Part shown: in pieces, positions 1 to 11,896 of the stretch
How positions within the stretch are numbered: the stretch's first letter is position 1
How the letters are laid out: each line of letters begins with the position of its first letter
NCBI GenBank assembly: GCA_007449985.2
Contig: VIIQ02000004.1
Location: 558,001 to 622,000, forward strand
Direction: 5' to 3'
DNA: 64,000 nucleotides
Origin: Desmodesmus armatus
Taxonomy: Eukaryota > Chlorophyta > Chlorophyceae > Sphaeropleales > Scenedesmaceae
Position numbers and translations under genes: made by a program
Notes under the pieces: model-generated
What the model saw: the letters and a program-made list of their open reading frames with translations, nothing else
Databases searched by the model: none
Told to the model about the DNA's origin: nothing

Positions 1-748
1 GCTGCAGCAGCAGCAGCAGCCTGAGCAGGTGGTGCTGTTGGACTCTGACTCTGATGGCAGTCAGGGCCAGCAGCAGCAGCAGCAGCAAGGGAGGCGGCAG
101 CAGCAGCGAGGGAAGCAGCAGCAGCAGCAGCAGCAGCCTCGCAAGCGGCGGCTGCGGCAGCAGCTTGTGGTCAGTAGCGATGATGACGACGACCACAGGG
201 AGGGTCTGAATAGGGGTGGTGGTAGTGGTGCTGCTGCTGCTGCTGCTGGTGGTGGTGGTGGTGGTGGCACCAGAAAGGGGCCTGCGGCATTGGGGTTGGT
301 GCCGTCCCAGCAGCGGCAACAGCAGCAGGAGCAGGAAGGAATCGAGGACAGCTTCGACCTGGATGCTGCTGCTGATGGTGATGCCAGTGATGGAGCAGAT
401 GCCAAGCAGCGGCAGGCGGGGCGTGTGAGGCAGCAGCAGCGGCAACACCGTCACCAGCGCCAGCGGCATAAACAGCAGCGCATTGAGGACTCGAGCTCAG
501 ATGACCTAGCTGACGGCAGCAGTGAGGGCGATGCTGCAGCTGCTGCAGCTGCTGGTGACACCGCAGGTGATCCTGGTGAGAGTCACAGTGACGAGTGTGC
601 CGAGTGTGGTGGTGAGGGTGAGCTGCTGCTGTGTGACGGCTGTCCCAAGGCCTTCCACCTGGGCTGTGTGGGGCTAAGGGCTGGCCAGGTGCCTGAGGGG
701 GAGTGGTTCTGTGCTTACTGTCAGAGTCTAGGGCTCACTGGGCAGTGA
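1..748 (+). CDS. PHD-finger protein, C-terminal part (5' end outside window)
   Basis: The frame is open from the window edge (base 2) to a TGA ending at 748, so this is the 3' end of a larger gene, probably its last exon. About 190 residues of low-complexity sequence (Gln runs, Ala and Gly runs, and acidic Ser/Asp patches such as SSDDDDD) precede a C-terminal PHD zinc finger. The finger shows the Cys4-His-Cys3 pattern: DECAECGG, LLLCDGC, FHLGC, then EWFCAYC a few residues before the stop. PHD fingers usually read histone H3 tails, so a nuclear chromatin role is likely by family. Acidic/Ser patches next to polyQ resemble disordered regions of chromatin regulators. The specific protein cannot be named because the N-terminal domains lie outside the window. 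The first in-frame ATG at 29 is probably internal. Confidence 0.8.
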   Translation, partial: LQQQQQPEQVVLLDSDSDGSQGQQQQQQQGRRQQQRGKQQQQQQQPRKRRLRQQLVVSSDDDDDHREGLNRGGGSGAAAAAAGGGGGGGTRKGPAALGLVPSQQRQQQQEQEGIEDSFDLDAAADGDASDGADAKQRQAGRVRQQQRQHRHQRQRHKQQRIEDSSSDDLADGSSEGDAAAAAAAGDTAGDPGESHSDECAECGGEGELLLCDGCPKAFHLGCVGLRAGQVPEGEWFCAYCQSLGLTGQ

Positions 749-1877
749 GGTGGCGCATGGACTTTACCCAAGTTGAGGGGGACAGTCAAGCCTTTTAGGT
801 GGATGGGGCTGTTGGGGAAGTACTGCAGATGATGCCAGCTTTTGCAGCTTGCCAAGGCGAGATTTTTGGTACCGTCTGGCTCACTGACGCTTCTGGCACA
901 ACGTTCAGCGTGCATGTGGCTGCTGACGACCGGCCAGGTTGAACCAGAGGCTTGGCGGTGTGCGTGTTCGTTTCTTTAGTGGGGTACCTTGGCATGTACA
1001 CTGCGTTGAACGCCATCAACAAACATGCCAAACTCGGGCTGCACCACACCGCTGTGCTGGCGGAATGCGCATTCAAGTGCAGTTGCACGATGCTTTGTGC
1101 CTCTGGGTGCTATGGTTATCAAATCCTGTCCAAGCACGTGTCTGTGCTGCAGGCAGAACGGCTTCCTTGCAAGGAGTTCAAACCAGGAGTTGACAAGCGA
1201 GCCATTGACCTGTTGTATACATGTTGAGAAGCGAATCAGTGAGGTGCCAAGAGAAGATGGATCAGGCTGCAGAGAGCAAATGCCGTCCTACACATGTGCA
1301 GATCCCGTGATCTGCACATGGGCCCAGAAAATCCTGGGCCAGACATGGCGTATGTTGACTACTGTTCACACCATGTCACCACCCTCCAATCTGCCCACAC
1401 AGCGTCACCATCTCACAATCTGCAGGCCTCACGTGACATCGGATCACTTGACGTAGCATGCATGCGTCCACGGCTGCAATGCCACTTTCAAGATCTGCTT
1501 ACTAAGATGTCGCGCGACGCGACAGCGCAATAGCGCCCCATATCCCGTTAAGCTGAACCTGAAGACGTGCATGAACCCCCGAGAGGATATGATCAACAGC
1601 ATGTGTGCCTGTCTTTGTGCCCGCGAAGTGCTACCGTGACAAATCCACAACCTCGCAACAGCAGGGGCGTTACGCTGTATAAGCACACATCAAAGCATCA
1701 AACATAAATTGTGGATGTTGCATCTTGGTCTGATTCATATCGGAAGCAGCGCGGTCAATTTCACAGAGCCGCGGGAACAGCAGCAGATGCCGTAAAGCCT
1801 TCGCTCTTGTGTGAAACAATGCACCAGACTGCTTTCTAGTAATGTTAGCCTGCATGGGCGGAAGGAGGCAGGGTGCC
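749..1877. other. Intergenic / 3' UTR, no gene recognised
   Basis: This stretch presumably holds the 3' UTR of the PHD-finger gene and the 5' flank of lectin gene A. Open frames are short, overlap on both strands and show no recognisable domain. Confidence 0.5.
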
Positions 1878-1938
1878 ATGCAGCTGCGAGCAGTTGCTTT
1901 TGCATACCTGCTGTTGCTATGCTGCACAGAAGCGTCAG
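1878..1938 (+). other. Signal-peptide exon of gene A
   Basis: ATG at 1878 opens 20 codons with a Leu/Ala core and a small-residue end, followed by a GT donor at 1939. It ends in phase 1, as does the equivalent exon of gene B, which supports this start over internal methionines. Confidence 0.75.
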
Positions 1939-3343
1939 GTAATCCTAGCAAGGTTTTTGAGAACGATCTAGGCTCCTTCAGTATGGTCTGATCAGCACTG
2001 GCCGCACCACGATCTACAACTGCATTCCCGCCACAGCAGCAGGAACACAGAACAGCATCCATGTCTACAAACATCAGCTGTGCACGTTCCAAGTGACAAA
2101 TGTATCTTCAAAACGATGCACCTATGGGTTCCATCAACAGAGCAACCAGTTTACCCACTGGCATGTCGCTGCTGCCTTTGCTTGCACCCATTCACACGGC
2201 ACCTTGGCACCCCATGCTGACATCCAGGCTGTCATCTTGTTGATCTTGCTTTGCTGCCTGACTTCTGTCCTGGACGAGTAGCAGCATGTGCCGCAGTCAA
2301 GGGCACGAGCACCTTGTTTGGAGATGGCAGCTGCGGTTACCAGTTTGACGACTTGGACCGCGATGCAAAGCAGCGCATGGAGCAGGTCCAGGTTTGGTAT
2401 GATGCAGGCTGTGTGAAGGGCCTCAGAGCCGTTTACACAGGAGGCGACGCAGCAGCGGAGGACAGGATGTATGGAGATGCAAAGGGGCCACCTCAAAGCC
2501 TCAAGATGGAGGTGGATGAGGTCATCACTGGTGTGGACATCAAGGCTGGCAAGTAAGTTCAGAGGCACGGCAACTCAAAGGGCAGCTTGTTCACGTTGTA
2601 TTATGAGTGCTGCTCCTACCTGCTACAGCGTCAGCGTCTCTGACTGCGGCTGTCGCATCAACACAGCAAGAATGCCCTACCTAGCGCATACAGCCCGTGC
2701 AGTTTTTGTGCATCTGACCCGGCTTGTTGTGTATGCACACAACACCTCCAGCAGCAGCCACGGCAGCACAAACAGCAACAGCTCAAACAGCCTCAAGGAC
2801 TTGGTGCGTGTGTGGCTAATTTGTGCAGGTGCATCGAAGGCCTTAAGTTCATAACCAGCAAGCAGCAGAGCTTGACAGCTGGCTCAGGAGGCAGCCCTGT
2901 GCAGCGCCCGCAGGACAATACATATGTGTTTGGCTTCAAAGGAAAAGAGGCAGGTGAGAGGGAATGGGGGTTGGCTCTGGTATATGAGGGGACAATGTGA
3001 GAGTGCACGAGCAGCGGCTGGTGTTGGGGCCCATCAGGGAGAAAGAATCACAGAGCACAGCAACGGCAGCAGTCGTCTAGCAGCAGTGGCATGTGAAGCT
3101 GACTTCCACAATCTTGCCAATGCTTACTAGCACTCACACTGTAGGCAGACTATTACACGGCCCTGACGTGGTGGCGACAGAGCACTGCAGCGGCAGCAGC
3201 GCCAGCAGCAGCAGCAGCAGTTGTTCTGAGTGCTCACACACACAAGGGGCATCGGCGGCGGCGGCAGCAGCAGCAGCAGCAGTTGATGCTCCAAGGGCTC
3301 ACACATTGGGGGATCCGCAGCAGCTGCATGATCAGCATTTGCC

Positions 3344-3389
<46 letters not shown>

Positions 3390-3567
3390 CACCACCACCA
3401 GCAGCAGCAGCAGCAGACCATCACTAGCACTGCTACCAGTGGAACTTTATGTGTTGGTCCCGCTTGCCCTTTGTGCTAGTAGCGTGGCGCCCCCCTTCCC
3501 ATCTGAAGGAAAGTAGTTTAGGGTGCCAAAGTGTGCCTTGTATGGCAGGATAACCCACCCCGGGTGG

Positions 3568-3626
<59 letters not shown>

Positions 3627-6600
3627 CAGCATCCAAGCCGTAGGCAAAACCCTCAGATGCACTGCTAGACGCAGCAGGATAGGCCTGAGTGGAAAAGAAT
3701 ACATGCACGCTTGTGCAAACGACAGGCCAACCCAGCAACAACAGACGTGCAGAGATGTGTTAGCGCTTCTAGTATCAGGGTGCACTCACATTTGGCATGC
3801 AGCTGCCTCAAGTCTGTTGCTCAGCTGGCTCTTGCGCCGCCCACAGTATCTTACGACTGCCACTGCACTGCTGCCGCTCTTCTGTGTGCCCCTGCTGTTT
3901 GCTGTTACTCCTGCACCACAGAAGACTGTGGCGTCAGCCAGCTTGGCTTCGTTTGGGCAGTTGACGACTGCACAGCGAGCGCGGCCACTACATCCCCTGC
4001 CCCGGCTCCACTTCCAGAGGGCAACATCACCACCAGTAAAACCTCAGCACCAACCCCTGCCTCCTGGTCGTTCACGGAGGGCAGCCCAACCAACACAACT
4101 TTTATGCAGGCGCCAGGAGAGGCCAGTGGCAGTTCGCCAGTGCCATCACCTGCACCCCCACCCAGCCCAGAGTCACCATCACCCTCACCTGCAGTGTCAC
4201 CAAGTCCTGGGCTGTTAGCACCCTCACCGGCACCTGCACCCAGCGCGGAGGCACCTATATCCTCCCCCACACCGTCACCTAGCCCAGGGACACCTGCACC
4301 CTTCCCTGCTCCTCCTCCAGCACCAGCTCAATTCGCTCAGGTGAGGAGGGCCTGGCTTGCTTTGCTTTTGCCTGATTGGGTTTGTTACTAATGCATCCCA
4401 TGGTTGCCACCATCCCACAAGGCTACTGAGCAGCACTGCTGGTTGGCAACATTTGATTGCGTGGTGACTTTTTTCTGGAGGCAGCTGTGTGCGGCACATG
4501 GAGCCTTCGGAAGACTGCCAGCCTGGGCCTGTGCACATTACTCAGCGCGCCTGCAGCTGTGTATGCAGTGGGGCTGGACACATGTGACGTGGTGCTTGTG
4601 GCAGAGGAACTGGGTGGATGATCCGATCATGGAGGCCATTTATGCAGAGGGTACATATATGTTTGCTGACGGCTGTGTATGCATGTGCTGATTGCTGTGC
4701 AGGCGCCGGAAAGGGAGCCTGTGCCGGTTCCGGTCAGTTGGTCTTGGACTGCAGTACATTTACCTGAGCATCCTGTTGTCTAGCCTAGCTGACCCAACTT
4801 TGAGAGTTTGTTACTTGATCATGCCTGCAAGGACGCCTGCTGACACCTTCTAAACCCTAAACCCTAAACCCCCTAGAGCAGGCAAGTGCCTGGGGCCTAG
4901 CAGAACCTAGAGGTTCTCAGCTTGCATGTACCAAGATCCTCACTAGGCTGACTGCGGCATGTGTGTTGTGTGTCTGCAGACCCCAATTGCTGTGCCCATC
5001 CCAATGCCGATTGCCTTTCCAGTTGAGGTGCGTACTTGCATGCTGGCAGCATTTGTCACGATCATCCCAAACAGTGAACCGACCTTTGTGAGGCACGTCA
5101 GCTTGTATGGGGTGAGCATGCTGTGTCCTGCTGTATTCTGAACCTTCTTGCTACTTTCTGTGCTGAACCTGTGGACCTTGGCAACTTACGTTGGGTGATG
5201 CCACATGTCTGGACGCAACAGACACCCAAGCTTGTTCCGGTGAGTGCTTTAGCCAGCAGTAGCTCAATGGCAGCCGCTAGTGCCTTACACCCATCTAGCA
5301 GCCAGCTTGTGTTGATTATGCGCACTGTTGCACACTCTGCATGGAGTCTGCGCAGCCACGGTGACTCAGTGTTTTGCGGCAGTCACAGCTAGACTTGCTG
5401 CCCAGGGGACCTGGATGTGCACATTGAACTGCACCGAGCTAGCTTACCTGCACAGCTCACAACCTGCTGCACTGTGCATGCTCCAAGTATTCCAGTACGC
5501 AGCCACACAATTCAAGGCAGACACTGCAGCCTGTCACAAGAAGTGTGGTGTGTAGTGTAGCACAGAGGGACATAAGCCACCATGCCAACCAAAGTTTGCT
5601 TACCTTGCGTGCTGCACATGCAGACCCCCGTCGAGATCACAGTACCCGTCCCTGTCATAGTGAGTGATGTCGTGTCAAGCAGGCCACTGCTACAGCAATG
5701 AACAGCAGACCACCTGCAACAGTAACTAAATCATTGGCTGTTGCCTCTGCTGCCTGGCAGGCTACGGCAGAGCAACAGGCATGCGTGTGTTTGGTACAAG
5801 CACCACTGGGCTCAATGAGTTGCTAGTAGCCCCGACTAGCAGCTAGTGCATGCCCCTGGCGCCCCATTGAAGCATCTATCGCTCTGTGACCAGCCGTACA
5901 CTCAGTGTGTGTGGCCAGCATGCCGCATGCTGGGGCCCTATGAACGTTCTCAGCACGTACAGCTGATGTGCTGTGACCTTGCTGCTGTTCCTTGGCATGC
6001 AGACGGTCAAGCAAGTACCAACCCCAGTGGAGGTGCCGACGCCTGTGCCAGTCCCGGTAAGCCCAGAAAACACTGCACCTGCAGCTTGGTTGCTCGCTCG
6101 TAGCTGCGTTGGCATGCAGACCTGAGTACAAGAGGCCCAGATGCTCAGTCCACTTTTCAGAGCCAGTCTATTGCTGAATCCTGCTGTGCCAGGTGCTGTC
6201 AGCACCAAATCTTGCATGCTGATTATGTCTGACAGTCCAGTATGTCCAGTATGGAGTCCAGATGTCCAGTGCTGCCTGATGTCACGTCAAGGACCAAGCA
6301 GTGTAAGTTTCTTGTGTGGTTCACTGCTGCTTTGCAGACGCCCAAGCCTATCCCTGTAAGTGGGGACTGCTCTTGGACACCCTGCAAAATCATTCTCAAG
6401 GGTGTAACTGTCAACCACTGGTGGCACGGCACCCTGCACAGAGGGCAGCACATCATAGTGCGGCCACAGCCCAGCACGGCGCAGCACGGAACAGCACAAT
6501 AGGCCGCTGTGTTGCAGCACCATCCAGCATAGCATCAAATCGATCCTATCACAGGCTATCGCCATGTGATGCGGTCTTGCAGCCCTAACTCGAGCTGCAA

Positions 6601-8437
6601 CAGCACTGCGCCCTGGCAGGGGGTGTTTGTTATGCAGCCATGTTGCCTGTTCTGGTTTGTGATCTGACACACCCTGCTCACAACCCCACTTGTCATTGCA
6701 CTGCCCTGTCCTGCAGACACCTGTGGATGTGCCCACCCCAGTACCTGTGTATGTGAGTCTCACTGATACGGCCCTGAATTGCGAGCCCGGCAGTGGCCGC
6801 CTGTTGAGGGAGGCACTGTAGCTTGTCCTTCTTGCCATTTGGGACTACAACCATGTCATCTATGCCCTTTTCCATCAGGGTGACCACTCTTTGGCAGTAT
6901 TGACTCCTTGTGCGGTTGCGGAGGGAAAACATTGCAGCGGCTGCAGCACCTACTGCGGGTGACGCAGCAAGGCTGGGTGTATGGGTGTCAACTGCCAGCA
7001 ATGCAGCGGTCACAAGCTTTTCACTTGCACTTGATCTGCACCCGCCACTCTCCGAGAGTGAGCGGCTCACACACCCAGAGCACCACATACGTGCTCAAGC
7101 AATCATTGACTGACCGATTTGCCTCCTCATCCTGCTGTGCTGCCTTGCCCTGGACGTGTCACACTTCAACAGACACCCAAGCCTGTGCCGGTGAGTGGTC
7201 AAAGTGCAGCCCATGCTGCACTGCAAATTGCCTAACCAACCCTAGCCATGTACAATTGCCATTCGTAGTACCAGAGTTCAGAGACGAACCTGTAGTCTGC
7301 CTGTGACAACCTGACGGTCTTGGTGGTTCCAACTTGGAGCTGAGGCTCAGGTGCAGGAAGCTCCAAAGCTCGGTTGCAACAGTCATACAACTATGTTGAG
7401 CCTCAACCAGTTGTTGGCAACAATTGCTCCCCTGCACCCACGCCACTGCTTCCCTTTTCATGCAGACACCTGTGGAGGTGCCGGCTCCTATCCCGCCAGC
7501 TTCTGATCCTGATGCAACTGGCCATGCCCAGGTAAGCCCGTCCCGGCAGTGACTGTAGTGTTGGTTTGCGATGGCCCATGGGGCAACCACAGAGTTTAGC
7601 ACCGTGCTTGAAGCGTCAAGTCAGTGCCACCCTCCCTCCCCTCTATGTGATGCAAATTATATGCCACAAAGCTGCATGACATGACACTTGACGCCTTGTG
7701 ATGTCGTGTCTAACATGCTGTTTCCATGGCTGCATGCATCAACACAGGGCAACAACCACCAAGGCCAGCCAGATTTGCCCACAATCTGTGCAGCAGGCGA
7801 GGACCTAGTCGTGTTCACATCCACACCCACAAGCCCAATCTGGTGCCAGGCTGCGCCCAGCAACGGCATCGACAGCACAGGCACCGTCATGGTCTCTGAT
7901 TACGCCAAGCTGAGCAGCAAAGGGTTTGGCTGGGTGCAGGCCGGCATGGTGTGTTACGACCTGGGCTGTGACCAGGGTATGGGAAGTGCAGGGGGTGCCT
8001 GGGCGGGGGCTGGCAGTGGGAGAAGTGTCGGCCCCACGCCTGACCCCGTGCCGATCAATGTCAACATGGGTGCAAGCAGCAGCAGCAGCAGCGGCAGCAG
8101 TGGGGGCACCAGGAGCAGCAGCAATGCAAACCATATGTTTGCCAGCAAAAAGCCGACACTGAGGAACAGTGGAGCAGCCACAAGAAGTGCAGTGGCACCC
8201 AACAGTGGCAGACGGCTGTACGGTGACTACAGCATGACTGGAGTGTCCGCAGGATTGAGCCCTGCCATACCTGATGAGAGCCTGGGCTTCATGACTGCGC
8301 CAACGTTCGTGCCTGTCCCCATTCAGGCAGCCCCGCTGGTCCCTCGCACTCCAATGGCCTCTCAGCTGCAGTCACTGCAGTGCAGGTTTGCTGTGTGCAG
8401 GCCCCACAATGCTCAGCAACTAAGGAGTGGTGCCTGA
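1878..8437 (+). CDS. Secreted jacalin-like lectin with SP-rich stalk and TP-x-PVP repeats (gene A)
   Basis: Spliced model, 629 aa, all phases consistent. Exons: 1878-1938, 2282-2552, 2829-2953, 3922-4340, 4703-4732, 4980-5027, 5222-5239, 5624-5659, 6003-6056, 6338-6355, 6717-6752, 7173-7190, 7466-7531, 7748-8437. Exon 1 is a signal peptide (MQLRAVAFAYLLLLCCTEAS). Residues about 24-170 form a jacalin-type beta-prism domain, with FDD near the start, VQVWYDAGCVKGL, IEGLKF, YVFGFKG and the closing strand QLGFVWAV. This fold binds carbohydrate in plants. Residues about 173-290 are Ser/Pro-rich with N-glycosylation sequons (NIT, NTT), like algal hydroxyproline-rich wall glycoproteins. Residues 293-400 come from nine short phase-0 exons of Pro-Val hexapeptides. 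The last 229 residues are unrecognised and include Ser/Gly runs. An extracellular-matrix location is inferred. Paralogous to gene B at 55777-61289. The final exon could be spliced further (a possible donor near 7976). Confidence 0.82.
3345..3624 (+). repeat. CAG microsatellites in intron 3 of gene A
   Basis: Three CAG tracts: 14 perfect units at 3345-3386, a shorter run near 3401-3415, and 18 perfect units at 3571-3624. All sit in the 968-nt intron between the lectin exons. They create long Gln frames that are not part of the spliced product. Confidence 0.9.
4703..7531 (+). repeat. Tiny-exon array of gene A (nine phase-0 exons of Pro-Val hexads)
   Basis: Nine exons of 30, 48, 18, 36, 54, 18, 36, 18 and 66 nt, each between a pyrimidine-rich AG acceptor and a gtgagt/gtaagt-like donor, separated by introns of about 190-420 nt. 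Products in order: APEREPVPVP, TPIAVPIPMPIAFPVE, TPKLVP, TPVEITVPVPVI, TVKQVPTPVEVPTPVPVP, TPKPIP, TPVDVPTPVPVY, TPKPVP, and a 22-residue end unit starting TPVEVPAPIPP. Every exon is a multiple of 6 nt and both ends are phase 0, so skipping any of them keeps frame. The dominant scheme is 18 nt (TPKPVP) followed by 36 nt (TPVEVPTPVPVP). The 54-nt exon looks like an 18+36 pair that has lost its intron. Confidence 0.85.
4851..4871. repeat. Interstitial telomere-type repeat (TAAACCC)3
   Basis: Three perfect units of the plant/algal telomere heptamer lie inside the intron between the 30-nt and 48-nt exons of gene A. The tract is short and non-terminal, so it is an interstitial remnant or double-strand-break repair scar rather than a chromosome end. 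Confidence 0.85.
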
Positions 8438-11400
8438 TGTGGGGTATGCAGGGAGTGTGACGTGCACGCAGTGCGTGAAGAGGTCACTCTGTCTGATAGG
8501 TTGCACCCCATAAACTGTGGTGCAGGGCACAGCCGCTGTGCTCACTATGTTGTCCGCAGCAGCTGAAAGAGAAGCTGCCATTGTTGCTAAGACCAGAGTA
8601 CATTGCGGTGGGCGGGTGGGCGTCAGAGTGAATGTAGGGGGCGATAGGTAGGGAGCATTGATGGCACTTATTGGCCACCGACGGCACTGTTGCTACTCGT
8701 CCACTTGGCTGTCTGACAGACTGCGTGTTTGGCAGTACATGTCTTGTTGAGCCAGATTGCCTCCGACTGCCTCTCGTGTTTCATGTGAGTCAGGCTGCCT
8801 GTTTGGCAGTACAAGTTCAAAATAAGTCACTCATGAAGTTCGCTGTATTCAAGTCAGGTGATGGGTGTCAGGCTGTGTGGCCTGTGTCTCTATGTTGGTC
8901 AACCTCTGTTGACAATACTGCCAACAACAGTGTTGGAGACTATCATGGTGGCAGTTCAGCAACTGTTGCAACTGTCGGTACTGATGTTTGTTGCATATTT
9001 GACCGACACAACAAGGCTGTCTAACAGCTGTTCGGCTGCTCCACCAGTCGTGAGCCGTGGCATGCACACATGGCTACCTTTGTGTGTTTTCGTCATCTGT
9101 CAGTGACTGTACCTTTGGAATTCAGATGGTTGCTCAATATACTGACTTGATATCCCACGCAACAGCTCTAGCTGTCTTGCCTTTGGTGGCGTTTACTGAA
9201 AAACTCTAACGTGCAGTATGTGTGCACACACCAAGTGACGCACATGTGCACCAGGGCTGCAGCAAACACTGTTACATTTCATGGGAATCAACTCTGCAGC
9301 ACAACAACTGGCCTGCACAATCGGCAGGCACCTGTGAAAGCACGAGCCTGCGATTCCTGTGGATTGCAGGCTCAACATCATATTTTGCAAACCGCGCACT
9401 GCACCAACACTGCACAAGACACTGCTGAAGTGCTGGCCAACAAAACAGGACACCACCAGCTGGAGCAGGATACCCACAAGCATGCGTAAGGCCAAGGCAC
9501 AGGCCAACCCTTGCTGCAGACGGGCACCGTCCACTGCATGCCAATTGGCAACTTTCTACTATAGACATCTTAGTTGCGCGCGACGGAGGGTGTGGGACCT
9601 GTCCATGTCTTTGCGTGCAAGAGCTTGCTACTGACCACTAGTGGCCAGACCGCCTGTAACAAGGCCTGTAACAAGGGATAGATACAGGTGACAGCCAGAA
9701 AGCCAGGAGGACACCGAAAGAGGAGTCGGGCATTGAAAGTGGAAACAAAGTGACGCTCACAAACAGCCAAGTTCTCCACAACAACAAGGAGGTTTGGTGT
9801 TGCAGCCAAACCCAATCTGCAGGATACCAACAATTCCTCTTGGCAGTAGCATGCAGCGGTAACACTGCACTACGCCAGGGTCCTCACAGCCAAGCAAAAC
9901 CAGACAGCACTCCCTTCACCCATGCTTGGCTGAGACACACAACTGTCGATACAGTACTTGGCAGCATACCTGCAGCAACTAACCACCCGCTGTGCGTGCA
10001 ATGGATGCACTGTGTTCCATGCGGCACAGAGGTTGTCTGGGCTGCTGACCGAGTAGGGCCAGACAGCAAACATTGCGTTGTAGGGCTGTCAGCGAGGCCT
10101 GGCTGGTGCCTATGTTGCACAGTGCAGCACAAACTATGCAGGCACAGGCAGTCCCTTGCAACACCAGCGCATCACTAGCGGCGAAGATGCATTCATGCAC
10201 AAGTTCGGGTGAGCAGCAGAGTCATGCCTGCGGCCTGCAGCCCAAGTAGCAAGCCGCCAAGATCCTGGAACCCTGGTGTCTGGACAGCAGCTGTCCAGCA
10301 TGCTTGTGTTCAAGCAACGAAACAGTGATGCGTTGCAGCAAAACAGCCTTTGGTGAACATCTGAAATGCACAGACAGGGGCAGAGCAGCAACAGGCACCA
10401 CACACAACAAGGCCTGTGCTCGGCAGTCCACACCAACTTGCAGGTGCAGAAGTTGAGTTGTGAGTGATGACGCCCCAAAGAGGGACAGGCTACGAAAGGA
10501 GGGAAATACACATGAGCATCTGCACCAAAGTTGCACTCACCCACATATCTCAACCACAGCCCTGACAACGCACGACCACAAACATGGTAGGCAATCACCC
10601 GTGCACTTGCCAGGCCGTACCAACCCCTGCTGCTGCAGGGCGGACATGCTTGATTCACACATATCAGTGGGTTTCTGTCCCCAAAGGGAAGCACACATAA
10701 GCATGGGTGCCCATATTGCCTCAGCACGTGACGTGCAGCCAGGCTGCGTCAAGGCAAGCAAACCACACACAAGAACCCACATGCAACCACTCGGCGTAGC
10801 CAAAAGAAACCACAGAAACGGCGCACCCTGCTGCGACAGCAGTGGAGACAGCGATGTTTCAACAGCACCTCAACCACGCCACCACAGCCACCACCAAGCA
10901 AAGTGACCATGCATGCGCAAAAGACCTTCAAGTGCATGGGCGCCAGCAGTCAGCACGGAAGGCAAGGACATTCCATGTTGAGCTGCAGGACAGCGCCAAG
11001 ACAATAGACACCCCGAAAGGTGGCAGATTGGGTTCAGCTCAGACAACGTACAAGGGTCTCAACGTGGGCCAGCACGACACACAAGTTGGTTAGTGCCACA
11101 ACACGGTTGAGTTTGACTAGCACCCATGCTTGGCAGCAAACACAGGATTGGGTTTGAAGGCGATGAAGCCGCCCTCACAAACGAAACCAGGGTGCAAGTT
11201 GGGGCGGAAATATCAAGTCCTGAAACAGTCAAGTACAGTCCTGTGCAGCCAACGCACACAGCAACGCCAACATTCTGCAAGCTGAGTCAACCGTTGTGCC
11301 AGTGTGGTGCAAGCCACTGGCCCTGTACATGCACAAGCCATGCAGACCACAGCCCTCAGCAACCCTGCACACAAAGCAACACCATCACAATATCCCACCA

Positions 11401-11896
11401 ACATCACCCAACCAACCATACCAATACACCTCACTAAAGCCTGCATGCATCTGCACTGGCACTGGCATCCCTCTTGAGCCGCCCAGCAACACAGTGGCCA
11501 GCCCATGCAACACCATACAGATGCTTCAGCAAGCAACACCACATCCACAAGGGCGTGCTTTGCTTGTGCTTATACACCCCCAGCAGCCGCGCAACCACTT
11601 CTCAAAACACCGCCCAGCAAGCACAGCTGTTGCGCCCAGCCACGGTCGCAACAACAATTGAGTCACAGGTGGAAGGCGTGTAAAGATTCAGCACTGCAGC
11701 AGCCCCGAAAGCTGTGTGCCACAGGATTGGATTCTCAACTGCGCTGATGATGCAGCCCCTGCTGCACGTAACCCCGTGCACCCAACACCCCATGCACCCA
11801 ACCTCTCACAGTCAGCATGCTGCGGCTGAGGCTGTGCAACCGCATGCCATGCGCCCCTAGTTGACGCCGCATCCATTCGTGCATTTTCGAGACTTG
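8438..11896. other. 3.4 kb without a recognised gene
   Basis: No frame here carries a domain or splice-consistent coding signal that I can defend. From about 9.7 kb on, the + strand is rich in A and C. TGTAA motifs near 9655 and 9667 could be poly(A) signals, but they lie far from the gene A stop. The longest frame (10134-10727, -) is Cys/Leu-rich with no family signature. Confidence 0.5.

Noticed and set aside
3093..4218. Long Gln-rich open frames over 3093-3479 and 3523-4218
   Set aside because: They are translations of intronic CAG tracts and of a shifted frame of the SP-rich exon. The lectin frame runs through 3922-4340 in a different register.
4851..4871. Chromosome end
   Set aside because: Only three telomere-type units, flanked on both sides by the introns and exons of an intact gene.
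6116..6136. Extra tiny exon after a CATGCAG acceptor
   Set aside because: The frame after the acceptor reads a stop at the second codon and there is no hexad. At most it is a dead exon.
10134..10727. 197-codon frame on the minus strand
   Set aside because: Cys/Leu-rich with no domain, overlapped by equally long frames on the other strand, and no supporting splice structure.
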